Shown: positions 50,152 to 60,081, counted from the first letter of the stretch. The stretch is 64,000 nt of DNA from Gammaproteobacteria bacterium (GCA_003132025.1 PKWJ01000044.1:19503-83502), one strand, 5' to 3'. Notes: a model not told the origin generated them from the sequence alone. Numbers and translations: made by a program.

Positions 50152-50475
50152 TCACAGTTCGAGCTGTTGGCCCTTCTCCAGCGCCGATTCGACCCGTTCG
50201 CGCAGCGCCTTGATGCGACGACCGGTGTCGTGATCCGCGCCGACATCGCGGGCGCGCAGTCGCAGCACTTCGTGTGCCAGGTTCAGTGCCGCCATCACCG
50301 CAATGCGGTCCAGGCCCGCGATTTTGCCGCTGTCACGGATCTCGCGCATGCTTTTGTTGAGGATTTCAGCACTGTCAAGCAGATCGGTGCGCTCGTCGGG
50401 ACCGCAGGCGACGATGTATTCTTTTTCCAGGATGCGTACGCTCAGGGGCCGTATCGCTTCGCGCGCTTCGGTCAT
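50152..50475 (-). CDS. zapA: cell division protein ZapA
   Basis: LSVRILEKEYIVACGPDERTDLLDSAEILNKSMREIRDSGKIAGLDRIAVMAALNLAHE. Confidence 0.93.
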   Translation of the reverse strand: MTEAREAIRPLSVRILEKEYIVACGPDERTDLLDSAEILNKSMREIRDSGKIAGLDRIAVMAALNLAHEVLRLRARDVGADHDTGRRIKALRERVESALEKGQQLEL

Positions 50476-50705
50476 GCGCTGTGTTCCATGGCCTTCAGGC
50501 GACCGATCATGGCCTCCACCCGCGTGCGTACCTGCTCGCTGCGATTGAGCAACGAGGTCTTCTCCGCAGCGAGCATCTCCTGCCGCTGGCGCAGCGCGCG
50601 GTTTTCTTCTTTGATCTGCTGCACCGTGGTCAGCAGTTCTTCGACGCGCTTTTCGAGGCGTTTGAGTTCCATATCGATCGCCCCGGTACCCTTAGCTTCT
50701 GCCAT
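50472..50705 (-). CDS. small coiled-coil ZapB-like protein
   Basis: MELKRLEKRVEELLTTVQQIKEENRALRQRQEMLAAEKTSLLNRSEQVRTRVEAMIGRLKAME; ATGA overlap with zapA. Confidence 0.85.
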   Translation of the reverse strand: MAEAKGTGAIDMELKRLEKRVEELLTTVQQIKEENRALRQRQEMLAAEKTSLLNRSEQVRTRVEAMIGRLKAMEHSA

Positions 50706-50803
50706 GGCAAAACTATAGTTCCGCGTGGATGCATCGGTCAATGAAAATGGCGGTGTACCGACTAAAGTTGCGGTTGCTATCAAGGCTGCAATACCATTTT
50801 GCG

Positions 50804-51367
50804 GTGCCGACGCATCACGATTACTCCGAAATCCAGAAAACACTGGCCGCATCGCATGCGCTGGCCGATCCGGCCGAGGCACATGGCACCCTGGCGGGGG
50901 CCCTGTGCGCGCTGGTGCCCTATCGCCTCGAGGACTGGCTGGCCGAGATCCTGCCGGACGCCAGCATCGGCGCCAGGCAGGCCGATCCGGTGCTGCAGAC
51001 TCTCTATGAGGGCACCGTGGCCGCCCTGGCCGGTCACGGCATGGATTTCGATCTGCTGATTCCCGGCGACGAGGCCCCGATCGAGGAGCGTACCCAGGCG
51101 CTGACCTCGTGGTGCACCGGATTCCTGTACGGGCTTGGCACGAGCGGTGCCGCCGATCCGCAGCGCCTGCCGGGAGAGCTGGGCGAAATCGTGCGCGATC
51201 TGACCGAGATCACGCGTGCCGGCGTCGATAGCACCGACGGCGAGGAAGCCAACGAATCCGCGCTGGCGGAACTCACGGAGTTCGTACGCGTGGGCGTACA
51301 GCTGGTGTTCGATGAGCTGGAACCGCTGCGCGAGCGCCACATCCCGCCAGGACACGTACTGCATTAG
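50804..51367 (+). CDS. UPF0149 (YgfB/YecA) family protein
   Basis: SHALADPAEAHGTLAGALCA, WCTGFLYGLG; GTG 50804 likely; precedes pepP. Confidence 0.9.
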   Translation: MPTHHDYSEIQKTLAASHALADPAEAHGTLAGALCALVPYRLEDWLAEILPDASIGARQADPVLQTLYEGTVAALAGHGMDFDLLIPGDEAPIEERTQALTSWCTGFLYGLGTSGAADPQRLPGELGEIVRDLTEITRAGVDSTDGEEANESALAELTEFVRVGVQLVFDELEPLRERHIPPGHVLH

Positions 51368-51395
51368 ACTCAACGGTTCTGTCACCGAGGTAGCC

Positions 51396-52712
51396 ATGGC
51401 CGATCCTGTCAAAAGCGAATTCGCCCGCCGGCGCACGCAGCTGATGCGGCTGATGGGTGGCGATGCGATTGCGATCCTGCCGGCGGCACCGGTGCGCCAG
51501 CGCAACAACGATGTCGACTACAACTACCGCCAGGACAGCGATTTTTATTACCTGACCGGCTTTAGTGAACCGGAGGCGGTAGCGGTACTGATACCCGGGC
51601 GCGCGGCCGGCGAATACGTGCTGTTCGTGCGTGACCGCAACCCGGAACGCGAGATCTGGGACGGCGTGCGCGCTGGTCCCGCCGGCGCGGTCGAGCAGTA
51701 CGGCGCCGACGATGCCTTTCCGATCGCCGATATCGACGAGATTCTGCCGGGCCTGATGGAAAAGTGCTCGCGGGTGTACTACACCATGGGCCTGACCCAG
51801 GAGTTCGACCAGCAGGTGCTTGGCTGGGTCAACACGCTGCGCTCGCAGGCGCGCACCGGAGCGCATCCGCCGCAGGAGTTCGTGGCACTCGATCATGTGC
51901 TGCACGACATGCGGCTGTTCAAGAGCCGCGGCGAGCTGAGCCTGATGCGCCGTTCGGGCGAGATCGCCGCCGGCGCGCATGTACGCGCGATGCGCTACTG
52001 CCGGCCCGGACGCATGGAATACGAGGTCATGGCCGAACTGCTGCACGAGTTCAACCGCCACGGCGCGGATATCTCCTACTATCCGATCGTCGGCGGCGGC
52101 GCCAATTCCTGCGTGCTGCACTACCGCGACAACAGCGCGCGCCTCAACGATGGCGATCTGCTGCTGGTGGATGCGGGCTGCGAGTTCGGCTACTACGCCT
52201 CGGACATAACGCGCACTTACCCGGTGGGCGGTCGCTTCACCAGCGAGCAACGGGCGGTGTACGAGGTGGTGCTGGAGGCGCAGCGCGCCGCGATAGCCAA
52301 GGTCAAGCCCGGCAATTCCTGGGACCAGCCGCATGAAGCCGCGGTGCGCGCCATCACCCAGGGACTCAAGCGCATCGGGCTGTTGAAGGGATCGCTACCG
52401 ACGCTGATCCGTTCCGGAGCCTACAAGACGTTCTTCATGCATCGCACCGGCCACTGGCTTGGCATGGACGTGCACGACGTTGGCGACTACAAAGTGGGTG
52501 ATGAATGGCGGGTGTTCGAGCCCGGCATGGTGCTGACGGTGGAGCCGGGGATTTATATCGCTGCCGGCACGCGCGGGGTGCCGCGGCGCTTCTGGAATAT
52601 CGGGGTGCGCATCGAGGATGACGTCGTGGTCACCCGTAATGGCTGTGAGGTCCTGACCGACGATGCGCCGAGGGAGCCGGACGCGATCGAAGCGTTAATG
52701 GTCGCGGCGTGA
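51396..52712 (+). CDS. pepP: Xaa-Pro aminopeptidase
   Basis: FYYLTGFSEPEAV, LLLVDAGCEFGYYASDITRTYPVGGRF, FMHRTGHWLGMDVHDVG. Confidence 0.95.
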   Translation: MADPVKSEFARRRTQLMRLMGGDAIAILPAAPVRQRNNDVDYNYRQDSDFYYLTGFSEPEAVAVLIPGRAAGEYVLFVRDRNPEREIWDGVRAGPAGAVEQYGADDAFPIADIDEILPGLMEKCSRVYYTMGLTQEFDQQVLGWVNTLRSQARTGAHPPQEFVALDHVLHDMRLFKSRGELSLMRRSGEIAAGAHVRAMRYCRPGRMEYEVMAELLHEFNRHGADISYYPIVGGGANSCVLHYRDNSARLNDGDLLLVDAGCEFGYYASDITRTYPVGGRFTSEQRAVYEVVLEAQRAAIAKVKPGNSWDQPHEAAVRAITQGLKRIGLLKGSLPTLIRSGAYKTFFMHRTGHWLGMDVHDVGDYKVGDEWRVFEPGMVLTVEPGIYIAAGTRGVPRRFWNIGVRIEDDVVVTRNGCEVLTDDAPREPDAIEALMVAA

Positions 52713-53926
52713 CATCGCCGGCCACGCCGCGCTGCGATGTCGCCATCGTTGGGGGCGGCATGGTGGGGGCGAGCCTCGCGCTGGCGCTGGCCGGCACGCG
52801 GCTGAAAGTGCAGCTGATCGAGGCCGTGGCCGCCGGCAGCAACGAGCAGCCGAGCTTCGATGAGCGCAGCACCGCGCTCGGCAATGGCGCGCGCCAGATC
52901 CTGTCCACCCTTGGAGTGTGGGACCAGATCGCGCCCGCTGCCGCCCCGATACGCGAGATCCACGTCTCGGATGCCGGTCACTTCGGCTTCGCGCGGCTCA
53001 ACGCGGCTGAACACGAGCTTGCGGCCTTCGGCTACACGGTCAACAACCGGCAGCTGGGCGCGGTCCTGTGGCGCGCGCTGCAGCGCTGCCCGCAGGTGCA
53101 ACTGCAAAGTCCCGCGCGCGTCACGGCGCTCGATGTCGGCCTTCAGTGGGCTGAGCTACGCATCGACGATGGCAGCCTGCTGCAGGCGCGCCTCGTGGTC
53201 GCCGCCGACGGTGCGCACTCGCTGGTCAAACAGACCGCGGGCATCGACTCGAGCGAGCGCGACTACGGCCAGGTGGCGCTGGTGGCCAACATCAGGACCG
53301 ATCGCAGCGCGCGCGCCATCGCCTATGAGCGTTTCACCGCCACCGGACCGCTGGCCTTGCTGCCGCTGGCCGATGGCGGCTACACCGTGGTCTGGACCTT
53401 GGCTCCCGATCGCGCGGCGGCGATGCGCGAGTGCGACGAGGCTGAATTTTGCCGCCTGCTGCAGCACAGCTTCGGCTGGCGCGCAGGCCGGATCCTCGCC
53501 GTCGGCAAGCGCGCCAGCTACCCGCTGGCACTGGTGCGTGCAGAGGAGCTATGCGCTTCGCGTGTGGCGCTGGTGGGGAACGCCGCGCAGACGCTGCATC
53601 CGGTGGCCGCGCAGGGCTTCAACCTGGGACTGCGTGATGCGGCCACACTGGCCGAACTGATCGCCGGTGCGGGCGATCCGGGGTCCGAGCAACTGCTCTC
53701 GCAGTTCGCGCAGCGCCGCGGTGCCGACCGCCGCGGCATGATCGGCTTCACCGACCAGCTGGTGAAGCTGTTCGACAGCCAGCGCGTTACGGCCATAGCC
53801 GCGCGCAACCTCGGGCTGTTGCTGTTCGACCTGAATGCACCGGCCAAGCGCGCGCTATCGCGCCTGAGCTGGGGCTTTGGCGGCGCACTGCCACGGCTGT
53901 CGCGCGGCCTGCCGCTGCAGTCATGA
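52709..53926 (+). CDS. ubiH: UbiH-family FAD-dependent hydroxylase
   Basis: CDVAIVGGGMVGASLALAL, VALVGNAAQTLHPVAAQGFNLGLRD; GTGA overlap with pepP. Confidence 0.93.
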   Translation: MTSPATPRCDVAIVGGGMVGASLALALAGTRLKVQLIEAVAAGSNEQPSFDERSTALGNGARQILSTLGVWDQIAPAAAPIREIHVSDAGHFGFARLNAAEHELAAFGYTVNNRQLGAVLWRALQRCPQVQLQSPARVTALDVGLQWAELRIDDGSLLQARLVVAADGAHSLVKQTAGIDSSERDYGQVALVANIRTDRSARAIAYERFTATGPLALLPLADGGYTVVWTLAPDRAAAMRECDEAEFCRLLQHSFGWRAGRILAVGKRASYPLALVRAEELCASRVALVGNAAQTLHPVAAQGFNLGLRDAATLAELIAGAGDPGSEQLLSQFAQRRGADRRGMIGFTDQLVKLFDSQRVTAIAARNLGLLLFDLNAPAKRALSRLSWGFGGALPRLSRGLPLQS

Positions 53927-55203
53927 CGGCAGATCATCAAGGTTACGAGATCGTGGTGGTTGGCGGCGGCCTGACCGGCGCCTGCGCCGCAGCGCTGCTG
54001 GTCCGACATGCCGGCATCGAGCCGCGGCGTATCGCGCTGCTGTCGGGCGAGCCGCTGCTCGCCGGCGGCGTGGGCGGCGTGGGCGGCGTGGGGGGCGTGG
54101 GCGGCACCGCTGCGCCGCCGGAGCTGCGCGTGGTGGCGATTTCGCGCGCCAGCGAGCGCGTGCTTCACGCGAGCGGGGCCTGGCAGCGGCTCGATCGATC
54201 GCGGCTGTGCGCCTATGAGCGTATGCGGGTGTGGCACGAATCGGGCCTTGCTGCCGGCGAGGGGGCGCTGTGCTTCGACGCCGCCGACATCGGCGAGCCC
54301 AACCTCGGCTACATCGCCGAGAACGGCGCTCTGCTGCGGACTTGTCTGGACAGCTTTGTGGCGGCCGGTGGCACCCTCATCGCCGGCCGGCTGGCGCGCC
54401 TTCATATCGGTGACGACGCTGCGCTCCTTACATGCAGTGACGGCGCACTGCTGGCAGCGCGACTGGTGGTGGGGGCCGACGGCGGACAATCGCTGGTGCG
54501 CGAGTACGCCGGCCTTAGCGTGCGCACGCGCGACTATCGACAGCAGGCGATCGTGGCCACGGTGCGCACCGGGCGCGCGCATCAGAACACCGCCTGGCAG
54601 CGATTTCTTCACACCGGACCGCTGGCGTTCCTGCCCTTGTTCGACGGCAGCAGCTCGATCGTGTGGTCGCTGGATGAGGCGCTGGTGCCGCGGCTGCGCG
54701 ATTGCAGCGCCGAGGAGTTCAACCAGCGCCTTACGGCTGCCGCCGATGGGGTGCTCGGCGCTACGACGCTGGCGAGCGAGCGCCTGAGCTTTGCGCTGCG
54801 CAGCATGGCGGCCGAGTCATACGTCGCGCCGCGCTGTGCACTGATCGGCGATGCGGCGCACGTGATCCATCCGCTCGCCGGCCAGGGCGCAAATCTGGGA
54901 CTGCTGGATGCTGCCGGCTTGTGCGAGGCGGTGGCGCAGGCGGGCGCGCAGCGTGAGGATCCGGGCGCACTGCGCCTGCTGCGCGGCTACGAGCAGCAGC
55001 GCCGCACCCATAATGTGCTGATGGATGCGGCCATGAGCGCCTTCAACCGCGGCTTCGGTAGCGCACCGGGACCTGCGACGTGGCTGATCAATCGCGGACT
55101 GGGTGTCGTCAATCGCAGCGGCGTGCTCAAGCGCGCGTTCGCCCGCCAGGCGCTGGGAACGTCCGGGGAACTGCCGCGCCTGGCGCGCGCATCGCTCGCC
55201 TAG
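53923..55203 (+). CDS. UbiH/UbiI/VisC-family FAD-dependent hydroxylase
   Basis: YEIVVVGGGLTGACAAALL, CALIGDAAHVIHPLAGQGANLGLLD; ATGA overlap with ubiH. Confidence 0.92.
   Translation: MTADHQGYEIVVVGGGLTGACAAALLVRHAGIEPRRIALLSGEPLLAGGVGGVGGVGGVGGTAAPPELRVVAISRASERVLHASGAWQRLDRSRLCAYERMRVWHESGLAAGEGALCFDAADIGEPNLGYIAENGALLRTCLDSFVAAGGTLIAGRLARLHIGDDAALLTCSDGALLAARLVVGADGGQSLVREYAGLSVRTRDYRQQAIVATVRTGRAHQNTAWQRFLHTGPLAFLPLFDGSSSIVWSLDEALVPRLRDCSAEEFNQRLTAAADGVLGATTLASERLSFALRSMAAESYVAPRCALIGDAAHVIHPLAGQGANLGLLDAAGLCEAVAQAGAQREDPGALRLLRGYEQQRRTHNVLMDAAMSAFNRGFGSAPGPATWLINRGLGVVNRSGVLKRAFARQALGTSGELPRLARASLA
54070..54105 (+). repeat. 9-nt in-frame tandem repeat (GTGGGCGGC)x4
   Basis: Four consecutive units (third is GTGGGGGGC), encoding (VGG)4 inside the second ubiH-like gene. 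Confidence 0.9.
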
Positions 55204-55234
55204 CCGGCAGCGATCGCCTCGCGGGCGGTCGCGA

Positions 55235-57322
55235 TCACGGCGCGAGCTTCATTTTGCGCATGAAGGCCTGATAGCGTGGGTCAGCGTGTAACGATTCCAG
55301 CAGCGGATCAGTTTTGATTTCGGTCAGGCCGCCGTCGTGCTGCGTGTAGGCACGCTCCAGCCACTGGAACGCCAGATCCTTCTGGCCGCGCCAGGCATAG
55401 ATTTCGGCGATCTGGAAGGCGGCAAATTGCGCCGTGCTGGCGATGAACTGATCGAGCGCCTGCTGCGATTGCTGTGCGTGTCCCAACGAGTGCTCGACCA
55501 GTGCGCTGCCGTAAAGTCGCCAGCCCGGTGCGGCGGGCTGCTGCAGACTGGCCAATGCCTGTTCGGCCCTGCCGGCACGCAGGTCGAGGATCGCCAGATC
55601 CACGTTGGCGTGCGGGTGTTCGGGACTGATGCTGAGCAACTGGTGGTAGGCGTCGCGCGCGGCCGCGGTATCTCCGGAGTTGCCAAGCATTCGGGCGCGC
55701 ACGCTGTAGTACCTGCCGACCAGCGGATCGATTCCAATCGCCTTGTCGATCGCCGCCAGCGCTTCGGGCAGTCGCCCCTGGGTACTCAGCAGCGTACTGA
55801 AGCCATACAGCGCGTCGGAGTTGTTGGGATCGATGGCCAGCGCCTTGGCGTAGTCGGCGCTGGCACCATCCCAGTCCCACAGGAACGTGGAGCGCAGTAG
55901 GGCGCGCGCCTGGTAAACGTCGGCGCTGTCGGGCGCGAGCGTGATCGCGCGCTCCGCCGCCGCTGATGCCCGATCAAGGCCGTTTGGGGCGCCGGTCTCA
56001 TCCGCAAGACTCGCCTCGGACAGTGCCAAATGCGCATAGGCGGCCGCGTAGCCGGGATCGAGCGCGATGGCGCGATCAAAAGACTCGATGGCGCTTTTTT
56101 GACTCTCGGGCGTGGGTTGATCCTCGTATTTCCTGCCGAGCAGGTAGAGATTGTGCGCCGCGGCGTTCTCGGTGCGCGCAGCGCTGCTGGTGGCGGCACT
56201 CGGGAGCGTGAGCTTCAGTTCCTCCACCACGCGGCCGGCGATCTCGTCCTGGACCTTGAACACGTCCTTTAGATCACGATCGTAGGTTTGCGACCACAGG
56301 TGATAGCCGTTGTCGGCGCGGATCAGTTGCGCGGTGACCCGGACGGTGTTGCCGGCCTTGCGCACGCTGCCTTCGAGCAGGTAGGCCACGCTGAGCGCTT
56401 TGGCGATCTCGGCTACGGTCGCATGCTGACCTTTGAAATAGAACGAGGAGGTGCGTGCCGGCACCCGCAGATCCGGCACCTTGGTCAATAGGTCGATCAA
56501 TTCCTCCGACAGACCGTCGGAGAAGTATTCCTGGTCCTTCTTTTCGCTCATGTCGGTGAATGGCAGCACCGCGATCGAGCGCTCAGGGGCGGCACCGATG
56601 GCACTTTGAGACGCCAGTAGCGCGGCGGCGCCGGGTGCTGCCGGGCCGGTAGTGGAACCGAATTCGGCCGCGGCCGTGGTCGCAGGTTTGGCCGCCAGCA
56701 GCCGCCAGGGCCGAAGCGCGATGGCGGCGGCCAGCAACAGCAGCGCGCCGATGAGCAGCACCCAGCGGCTGAAGTGAACGCGGGTGGCTGCCGAGGCCGC
56801 GGCCGAGGGCGCTGTCGACGACGTGGGCGGTGGCGCCAGCGACGGCGATGGGCTCTGCCCGGGCGCCGCTGCGGCCGGCAGCCCCGGGGTTCCCAGGAGC
56901 GTCGCGATGCGCTGGCAGAACGCGGCCGGCGTCGCACCGGCCGCGAGGCGCGTCCACTGCACGCGCTGGAACGATTCCGGCAGGTCCGGGACCGACTCCG
57001 GGGTCGCGTCCACGCATACCGGAATGATGAACGCCTTGTTGCGCGCGATCATGTGCGAGCGCTGTTCGGCGATGCTCCATTCGAGGCGGAAATAGCCTTC
57101 CGGACGCGCGGTGGTGTGCCCCGAGATGATCGGGATGAACAGCGCGCAGTCGCGGATCTGCTGGCGGATCTTCAGGTCCCAGGCGTCACCACCGCGCAGT
57201 TCGCTCTGATCGAACCAGACCTCGATGCCCGACGATCGCAGCGCCTCGCAGATGCGCTGTGCGGCCTGCGCATCCTGCGACGCATAGCTTAGGAATACGG
57301 CCCGCGAGGCCTCGGTCAGCAT
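55235..57322 (-). CDS. TIR domain - TM - FlgO/TolB-N-like domain - TPR protein
   Basis: AVFLSYASQDAQAAQRICEALRSSGIEVWFDQSEL...GYFRLEWSIAEQR; TM VLLIGALLLLAAAIAL; SIAVLPFTDMSEKKDQEYFSDGLSEELIDLL; TPR repeats. Confidence 0.9.
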   Translation of the reverse strand: MLTEASRAVFLSYASQDAQAAQRICEALRSSGIEVWFDQSELRGGDAWDLKIRQQIRDCALFIPIISGHTTARPEGYFRLEWSIAEQRSHMIARNKAFIIPVCVDATPESVPDLPESFQRVQWTRLAAGATPAAFCQRIATLLGTPGLPAAAAPGQSPSPSLAPPPTSSTAPSAAASAATRVHFSRWVLLIGALLLLAAAIALRPWRLLAAKPATTAAAEFGSTTGPAAPGAAALLASQSAIGAAPERSIAVLPFTDMSEKKDQEYFSDGLSEELIDLLTKVPDLRVPARTSSFYFKGQHATVAEIAKALSVAYLLEGSVRKAGNTVRVTAQLIRADNGYHLWSQTYDRDLKDVFKVQDEIAGRVVEELKLTLPSAATSSAARTENAAAHNLYLLGRKYEDQPTPESQKSAIESFDRAIALDPGYAAAYAHLALSEASLADETGAPNGLDRASAAAERAITLAPDSADVYQARALLRSTFLWDWDGASADYAKALAIDPNNSDALYGFSTLLSTQGRLPEALAAIDKAIGIDPLVGRYYSVRARMLGNSGDTAAARDAYHQLLSISPEHPHANVDLAILDLRAGRAEQALASLQQPAAPGWRLYGSALVEHSLGHAQQSQQALDQFIASTAQFAAFQIAEIYAWRGQKDLAFQWLERAYTQHDGGLTEIKTDPLLESLHADPRYQAFMRKMKLAP

Positions 57323-57661
57323 TTATTTGACTGGAATGCGGTCGATCTTGGCGGCACAGATGAAGTCGTTGTCCGACAGCCCGCCGATGGCGTGGGTGGA
57401 GAAGCGCACGCGGCAGTAGTTGTAGCCGACCTCGAGATCCGGGTGATGGTCCTCGATGTTGGCCACGTGCGCCAGCGCGTTGACGAAGCTCATGGTGCGG
57501 TAGAAGTCGTGAAACGCGAAATCGCGTTCGATGGCTTTGCCGTCTTCGATCAGGCACCAGTCGGGCGAGAGCTGCTTGAGCTCGGCTTGCGCCTGCTCGG
57601 TGGTGTAGGCGGGGACCTTGCCGTCACAGGGCATGCAGCGCCGTTCCGTAAGACTGGTCAT
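57323..57661 (-). CDS. phhB: pterin-4a-carbinolamine dehydratase
   Basis: FAFHDFYRTMSFVNALAHVANIEDHHPDLEVGYNYCRVRFSTHAIGGLS. Confidence 0.95.
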   Translation of the reverse strand: MTSLTERRCMPCDGKVPAYTTEQAQAELKQLSPDWCLIEDGKAIERDFAFHDFYRTMSFVNALAHVANIEDHHPDLEVGYNYCRVRFSTHAIGGLSDNDFICAAKIDRIPVK

Positions 57662-57663
57662 CG

Positions 57664-58890
57664 CTAGCCCTGCACGCGACGGGTGTAGGTGCGCGCGACG
57701 TACTGCTCGACCAGCTCCTGGAATTCCTCCGCGATGTGCTCGCCCTTGAGCGTCACCGTCTTGGCGCCGTCCTCGTACACCGGTGCCACCGGGCGCTCCC
57801 CGGTGCCTGGCAGGCTGATGCCAATGTTGGCGCGCTTGCTCTCGCCCGGCCCGTTGACCACGCAGCCCATGACCGCCACCGTCATGTCCTCGACGCCGTC
57901 ATAGACACTGCGCCAGCCGGGCATGCGCTCGCGCAGGTGACGCTGGATGCGATCGGCCAGGGTCTGGAAATAGGTGCTGGTGGTGCGGCCGCAGCCGGGG
58001 CAGGCGGTGACCAGCGGCGTGAACGCGCGCAGCCCCATGGTCTGCAGCAGTTCCTGCGCCACGATCACCTCGCGTGTGCGATCGCCATCCGGCTCGGGCG
58101 TAAGCGAGACGCGAATGGTGTCGCCGATGCCCTGCTGCAGCAGGATTGCCATCGCGGCCGAAGAGGCGACGATGCCCTTGGAACCCATGCCGGCCTCGGT
58201 TAGCCCTAAGTGCAGCGGATAGTCGCAGCGCGATGCGAGTTCGGTGTAGACCGCCACCAGGTCCTGCACCGCGCTCACCTTGGCCGACAGCACGATGCGA
58301 TCGCGCGCCAGGCCGATGTCGACCGCGCGCTGCGCGCTGTCGAGGGCCGAGCGCACGATGGCATCGCGCATGACTTCCTGTGCCGAGTCGGGTTCGCTCT
58401 TGCGGCTGTTCTCATCCATCAGCCGCAACAGCAGGTCCTGGTCCAGGCTGCCCCAGTTGACGCCGATGCGCACCGGCTTGTTGTTGCGGCAGGCGATCTC
58501 GATCATTTCCGCGAACTGCGGATCTCGTTTGCTGCCGCGCCCGACGTTGCCCGGATTGATGCGGTACTTGGCCAGCGCCTCGGCGCAGGCCGGGTGGTCC
58601 TGCAGCAGCTTGTGGCCATTGAAATGGAAATCGCCGATCAGCGGTGCGTTGCAACGCAGCTGTTGCAGGCGCTCGGCAATGTGCGGCACCGCAGCCGCCG
58701 CTTCCGCGGTGTTGACGGTGATGCGGACCAGTTCCGAGCCGGCCGCAGCCAGTTGCTGCACCTGGCGCGCGGTGGACTCGACGTCGGCGGTGTCGGTGTT
58801 GGTCATCGACTGCACCACGATCGGTGCCTGGCCGCCGATGGTGATGCCGGCAACCCTGACCGGCAGGCTGGTGTGGCGATTACGTGGCAT
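57664..58890 (-). CDS. ispG: 4-hydroxy-3-methylbut-2-enyl diphosphate synthase
   Basis: [47 protein letters not shown]. Confidence 0.96.
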   Translation of the reverse strand: MPRNRHTSLPVRVAGITIGGQAPIVVQSMTNTDTADVESTARQVQQLAAAGSELVRITVNTAEAAAAVPHIAERLQQLRCNAPLIGDFHFNGHKLLQDHPACAEALAKYRINPGNVGRGSKRDPQFAEMIEIACRNNKPVRIGVNWGSLDQDLLLRLMDENSRKSEPDSAQEVMRDAIVRSALDSAQRAVDIGLARDRIVLSAKVSAVQDLVAVYTELASRCDYPLHLGLTEAGMGSKGIVASSAAMAILLQQGIGDTIRVSLTPEPDGDRTREVIVAQELLQTMGLRAFTPLVTACPGCGRTTSTYFQTLADRIQRHLRERMPGWRSVYDGVEDMTVAVMGCVVNGPGESKRANIGISLPGTGERPVAPVYEDGAKTVTLKGEHIAEEFQELVEQYVARTYTRRVQG

Positions 58891-58925
58891 ATGCCTATTG
58901 TAAGGGCAAAACGCAGTGATGAAGC

Positions 58926-58959
58926 GGGGCTCGCTGCTATCAGGGGCTCGCTGGTATCA
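58926..58959 (+). repeat. 17-nt tandem direct repeat in the ispG/gcvT divergent spacer
   Basis: GGGGCTCGCTGCTATCA followed immediately by GGGGCTCGCTGGTATCA (one mismatch). Confidence 0.85.
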
Positions 58960-59016
58960 TAAGGGTGCACAGCGGAGTCAAGTCTGGGCAGGCACACCTG
59001 TTTATACGACCTGCAC

Positions 59017-60081
59017 GTGGCCCTGGGGGGGCGCATGGTCGAGTTTGGCGGCTGGGACATGCCGGTCGCCTACGGCTCGCAGATCGAAGAGCACCATGCG
59101 GTGCGCCACGCAGCCGGCGTGTTCGACGTATCCCACATGTGCGTGGTTGACCTGGTCGGGGCGCGCACGCGCGCGCTGCTGTCGGGGCTGCTGGCCAACG
59201 ATATCGGGCGCCTGCGCGTGCCGGGCAGCGCGCTCTACAGCTGCATGCTCAACGATCTGGGCGGGGTCATCGACGACCTGATCGCCTACTATGTTGCCGA
59301 CGACCGGTTCCGCCTGGTGGTCAACGCCGGCACGCGCGACAAGGACCTGGCCTGGATCGGCGCGCACGCGGTCGCTTTCGACGTCCGGCTGCTGGAACGG
59401 CGCGATCTGGCGATGCTGGCGGTACAAGGTCCGCTGGCGCGCGAGCGCACTGCGACGCTGATGTCGTCGGAAGCCGGCTGGACGGCGATGGCGCTGCCGC
59501 CGTTCTATGGCGCGCAGCTCGGGGAGTGGTTCATCTCGCGTACCGGTTACACCGGCGAGGACGGTTTTGAGATCATGCTGCCGGCCGGCGAGACGGGAAA
59601 TTTATGGCAGCGCCTCAACGCCAGCGGGGTGCGCTCCTGTGGCCTGGGGGCGCGCGACACGCTGCGGTTGGAGGCCGGCATGAACCTGTACGGCAGCGAC
59701 ATGGACGAGCAGACCAGCCCGCTCGAATCGGGCCTGGCCTGGTCCGTGGCGTTCGCACCGACGCAGCGCGAATTCATCGGCCGGGAAGCGCTGGAAGCCA
59801 TACGCGCCCGCGGCGCCGAGCACAAGCGCGTCGGCCTGGTGCTGGATGAGCGCGCGGTGCTGCGCAGCCACCAGCGCGTCATCGTCACCGGAATCGGCGA
59901 GGGCATGGTCACCAGCGGCACGTTCTCGCCCACACTGTCGCGCTCCATCGGCCTGGCGCGCGTGCCGAGCGCCACCGGCGACGCGGTGCAGGTGGAAGTA
60001 CGCGGCCGGCTGTTGCCGGCCGTCGCGGTGCGGCCGCCATTCGTGCGTCACGGCCGGCCGATGATCGCGCTGCCGGCTTGA
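59017..60081 (+). CDS. gcvT: glycine cleavage system aminomethyltransferase T
   Basis: VALGGRMVEFGGWDMPVAYGSQIEEHHAVRHAAGVFDVSHM; in-frame homologous residues (TCLYDLH) lie upstream of the first canonical start. Confidence 0.93.
   Translation: MALGGRMVEFGGWDMPVAYGSQIEEHHAVRHAAGVFDVSHMCVVDLVGARTRALLSGLLANDIGRLRVPGSALYSCMLNDLGGVIDDLIAYYVADDRFRLVVNAGTRDKDLAWIGAHAVAFDVRLLERRDLAMLAVQGPLARERTATLMSSEAGWTAMALPPFYGAQLGEWFISRTGYTGEDGFEIMLPAGETGNLWQRLNASGVRSCGLGARDTLRLEAGMNLYGSDMDEQTSPLESGLAWSVAFAPTQREFIGREALEAIRARGAEHKRVGLVLDERAVLRSHQRVIVTGIGEGMVTSGTFSPTLSRSIGLARVPSATGDAVQVEVRGRLLPAVAVRPPFVRHGRPMIALPA

Noticed and set aside
54066-54108. CRISPR-like short repeats
   Set aside because: 9-nt contiguous in-frame coding repeat without spacers; no cas genes anywhere in the window.
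58891-59016. Glycine riboswitch upstream of the gcv operon
   Set aside because: No recognisable tandem glycine aptamer core in this 126-nt spacer; it contains only the 17-nt repeat.
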